DNA from: Candidatus Omnitrophota bacterium
GTDB lineage: Bacteria > Omnitrophota > Gorgyraeia > Zapsychrales > Fredricksoniimonadaceae
Direction: 5' to 3'
Assembly: GCA_903901225.1 (NCBI GenBank)
Contig: CAIUQE010000036.1
Coordinates: 1 to 40,099 of the forward strand
Length of the DNA: 40,099 nt
Shown: positions 39,901 through 40,099 of the stretch, piece after piece
Position numbering within the stretch: the stretch's first letter is position 1
How the letters are laid out: every line of letters begins with the position of its first letter
The notes under the pieces: generated by a model
Database searches by the model: none
Told to the model about the DNA's origin: nothing
What the model saw: the letters and a program-made list of their open reading frames with translations, nothing else
Translations under genes and position numbers: made by a program

Positions 39901-39975
39901 ATTTTTTGCGACATCTTCCCCCCTCCCCGTCCCTCCCCACAAGGGGGAGGGCGACAATGTGTGCAACTGATACAT
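36958..39975 (-). CDS. Phosphohexomutase at the end of a truncated large multidomain protein
   Basis: The 1005-codon frame has an alpha-phosphohexomutase core at about 257-860: FGTAGIRG, active serine in SASHNPADYNGYK (Ser381), metal loop GTDPDCDR (565-569), sugar loop EESNGVSLQGH and phosphate loop TIRASGTSQALRFY. Residues 26-135 (VIIPVLEKEVNEGRNFAPLR, FHSMILAGWYKNALKESLL, YQKGVYNYVKEEF, YFSGGM) resemble a module I recall from giant Omnitrophota proteins. The C-terminal 140 residues are Pro/Val/Leu-rich. The first residues (MYQLHT, then LSPSPLWGGTGRGED) come from the IS end and a REP palindrome, so the frame's start is not original. The true upstream part is probably lost or displaced. Enzyme function looks intact, expression is uncertain. 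Confidence 0.8.
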   Translation of the reverse strand: MYQLHTLSPSPLWGGTGRGEDVAKNILREVIIPVLEKEVNEGRNFAPLRQVFHSMILAGWYKNALKESLLTRVYANTNKVSGIEIPEKDAREKVYAQYMEAYQKGVYNYVKEEFDRNTNETAPHKYFSGGMVDFSQPPKEETDPRVVSLTGSTTKSSYMMKTDTGRDRAQALRFEDQQLLDGAKMIIEGMLTEAYQRGDIPDTVYKNALANTYKNLVEWTQDPDIYRIDPGIRATNLAAIREGRWDDIIEAYRQDVQFGTAGIRGKAVLTEKELQIFKAKGPLGSFLKGPNTINMFKLLKTTQGVIKMAREQGLKRVVIGYDSRIGGAAFADMIARLFIAQSTPEHEFKIFLFDEVSPFPELSYGITTEAVKGDIGLLISASHNPADYNGYKITLGNGAQLNQVSKNKVTAAIDQVRNADIVMATSLTDAKPGQLVWLGGSEALEGKDYFGFERIDMHSLYAEQVKKFILNEQAVGAYANNLKIGYAAFNGAGFKAVPRLLKETGFTNFKVISKLQELDGNFPAWAFGEQPDPGDPISADIAVREFIAEYGQSVFDELDVLVGTDPDCDRMGLLVKVPEAQQKYFGKYRLFSANDAWALLIWYRLSMKKQMGLLENPSDHVVEFSHVTTDAIGAVANMYGVDAVGKMLDVTGVLEKGDYLAGRRTWVGFTYLADMLEDVEQMGKYVEILAEESNGVSLQGHTKEKDGTLAAILLAEVAAYAISQHKTLFELLDDVYALIGHYATANKPLPRVGSFEKAAGLAEKIKIIEKSQEWGRKANEDALTDHPFMIAGKKVLGSVEFASGRIDKTHYVGVPDEGVRFFFEDARLKPGDPFTNSLNYITIRASGTSQALRFYTQIFSKDVSPKQKAWNYAEAERIALSAQQQILEDVQLEKHLAPVRAQLESFYAQKDSTVDKSQDLGGIDLGQGNYLKVIATGAAGIPQFDPVQLKQLQKDLRGIIPVPVGVPVPVNVRPLLGLDPNSGNENLQVSQMDPLKLEVEQVSLV
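39931..39951. repeat. REP-like palindrome inside the coding frame
   Basis: CCCTCCCC (39931-39938) and GGGGAGGG (39944-39951) form an 8-bp stem around a 5-base loop that contains the reverse of CTTGT. A further C-rich run follows at 39918-39928. Read as protein on the minus strand it gives LSPSPLWGGTGRG. This G/C palindrome type is common as a dispersed repeat in bacterial genomes. Confidence 0.7.
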
Positions 39976-40099
39976 CCTTTACGTTTTAGACTGGGTACAT
40001 CCTTTACACTTTTTTAGTTGCGAATAATCTTGTTCTTTCTCAGATCTACGGAACCAAGGATATAAAAACTGAACTTCATTTGCCAAAGACCGTCGGCAA
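39960..40099 (-). mobile_element. End of an insertion sequence (IS481/IS21-like), cut by the window edge
   Basis: The end carries a C-terminal transposase fragment followed by two direct copies of a 12-bp terminal repeat, minus-strand GTAAAGGATGTA, at 39971-39982 and 39996-40007, 25 bp apart. Multiple short end repeats of this kind are known from IS21-like and some IS481-like elements. The outer edge is probably a TGT near 39958-39962. The exact boundary and the target duplication cannot be settled because the other end is outside the window. Confidence 0.6.
40014..40099 (-). CDS. C-terminal end of an integrase-core transposase (partial)
   Basis: Only 27 codons plus TAA are visible. The fragment reads ADGLWQMKFSFYILGSVDL then RKNKIIRN. 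The pattern of DGxW, a short beta strand, Y-x-LG and xDL is that of the last beta hairpin of IS481-type DDE transposases. The terminal repeats just downstream support this. Everything upstream lies outside the window, so the family assignment is moderate. Confidence 0.55.
   Translation of the reverse strand, partial: ADGLWQMKFSFYILGSVDLRKNKIIRN

Overview
The window is a bacterial chromosome segment of moderately high GC content. Every convincing gene lies on the minus strand, so the biology reads from position 40099 down to position 1. The gene set is Gram-negative: lipoproteins, a type IV pilus secretin, an LpoB-like lipoprotein and a SPOR protein. Three traits suggest Omnitrophota (former OP3) or a close relative: the pilin N-terminus, an exported protein beginning with a TTYYPAPSG motif, and a phosphohexomutase fused to a module I recall from very large Omnitrophota proteins. 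This assignment is an inference from remembered sequence style, not from a search.

Layout, right to left. 40099-36958: the end of an insertion sequence (IS) that cuts into a large protein gene whose remaining part is a phosphohexomutase. 36957-36631: a non-coding stretch with a terminator and a pair of REP-like palindromes. 36630-31199: a peptidoglycan-binding lipoprotein, a PfkB sugar kinase, an unknown protein, a DEDDh exonuclease, a SPOR protein, an LpoB-like lipoprotein, and a receiver / CheX-like / receiver trio. 31183-28360: a DsbA-like thiol protein, a MauE/DoxX membrane protein, an exported Memo-AMMECR1 fusion and a small membrane protein. 28363-27248: rodA.

27142-15340 is a type IV pilus locus. 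Its order is a stand-alone MshEN-type domain, two PilB-type ATPases, a second stand-alone MshEN-type domain, PilC, a periplasmic coiled-coil protein, the pilin, then PilM-N-O-P-Q. It would supply the extension motor, platform, alignment complex and outer-membrane pore. No PilT or PilD is present in the window.

15264-7421 is a housekeeping run: RNase G/E, L21, Obg, ProB, ProA, NadD, a phosphohexomutase and PlsC. It is followed by an exported protein with a self-cleaving S74 chaperone domain (7371-6499). 6354-1 is the translation and transcription block: rpsA, tyrS, tRNA-Thr, rpmG, tRNA-Trp, secE, nusG, rplK, rplA, rplJ, rplL and the start of rpoB, with a near-consensus promoter ahead of tRNA-Thr.

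The points most worth a second look are the exported Memo-AMMECR1 fusion that has lost the usual metal-site cysteine and sits beside thiol-redox genes; the duplicated motor ATPases with detached MshEN domains; the large-protein fragment cut by the IS and opened by a REP-encoded peptide; a 105-bp near-perfect palindrome inside the pilus locus; and the REP pair with compensated base changes.
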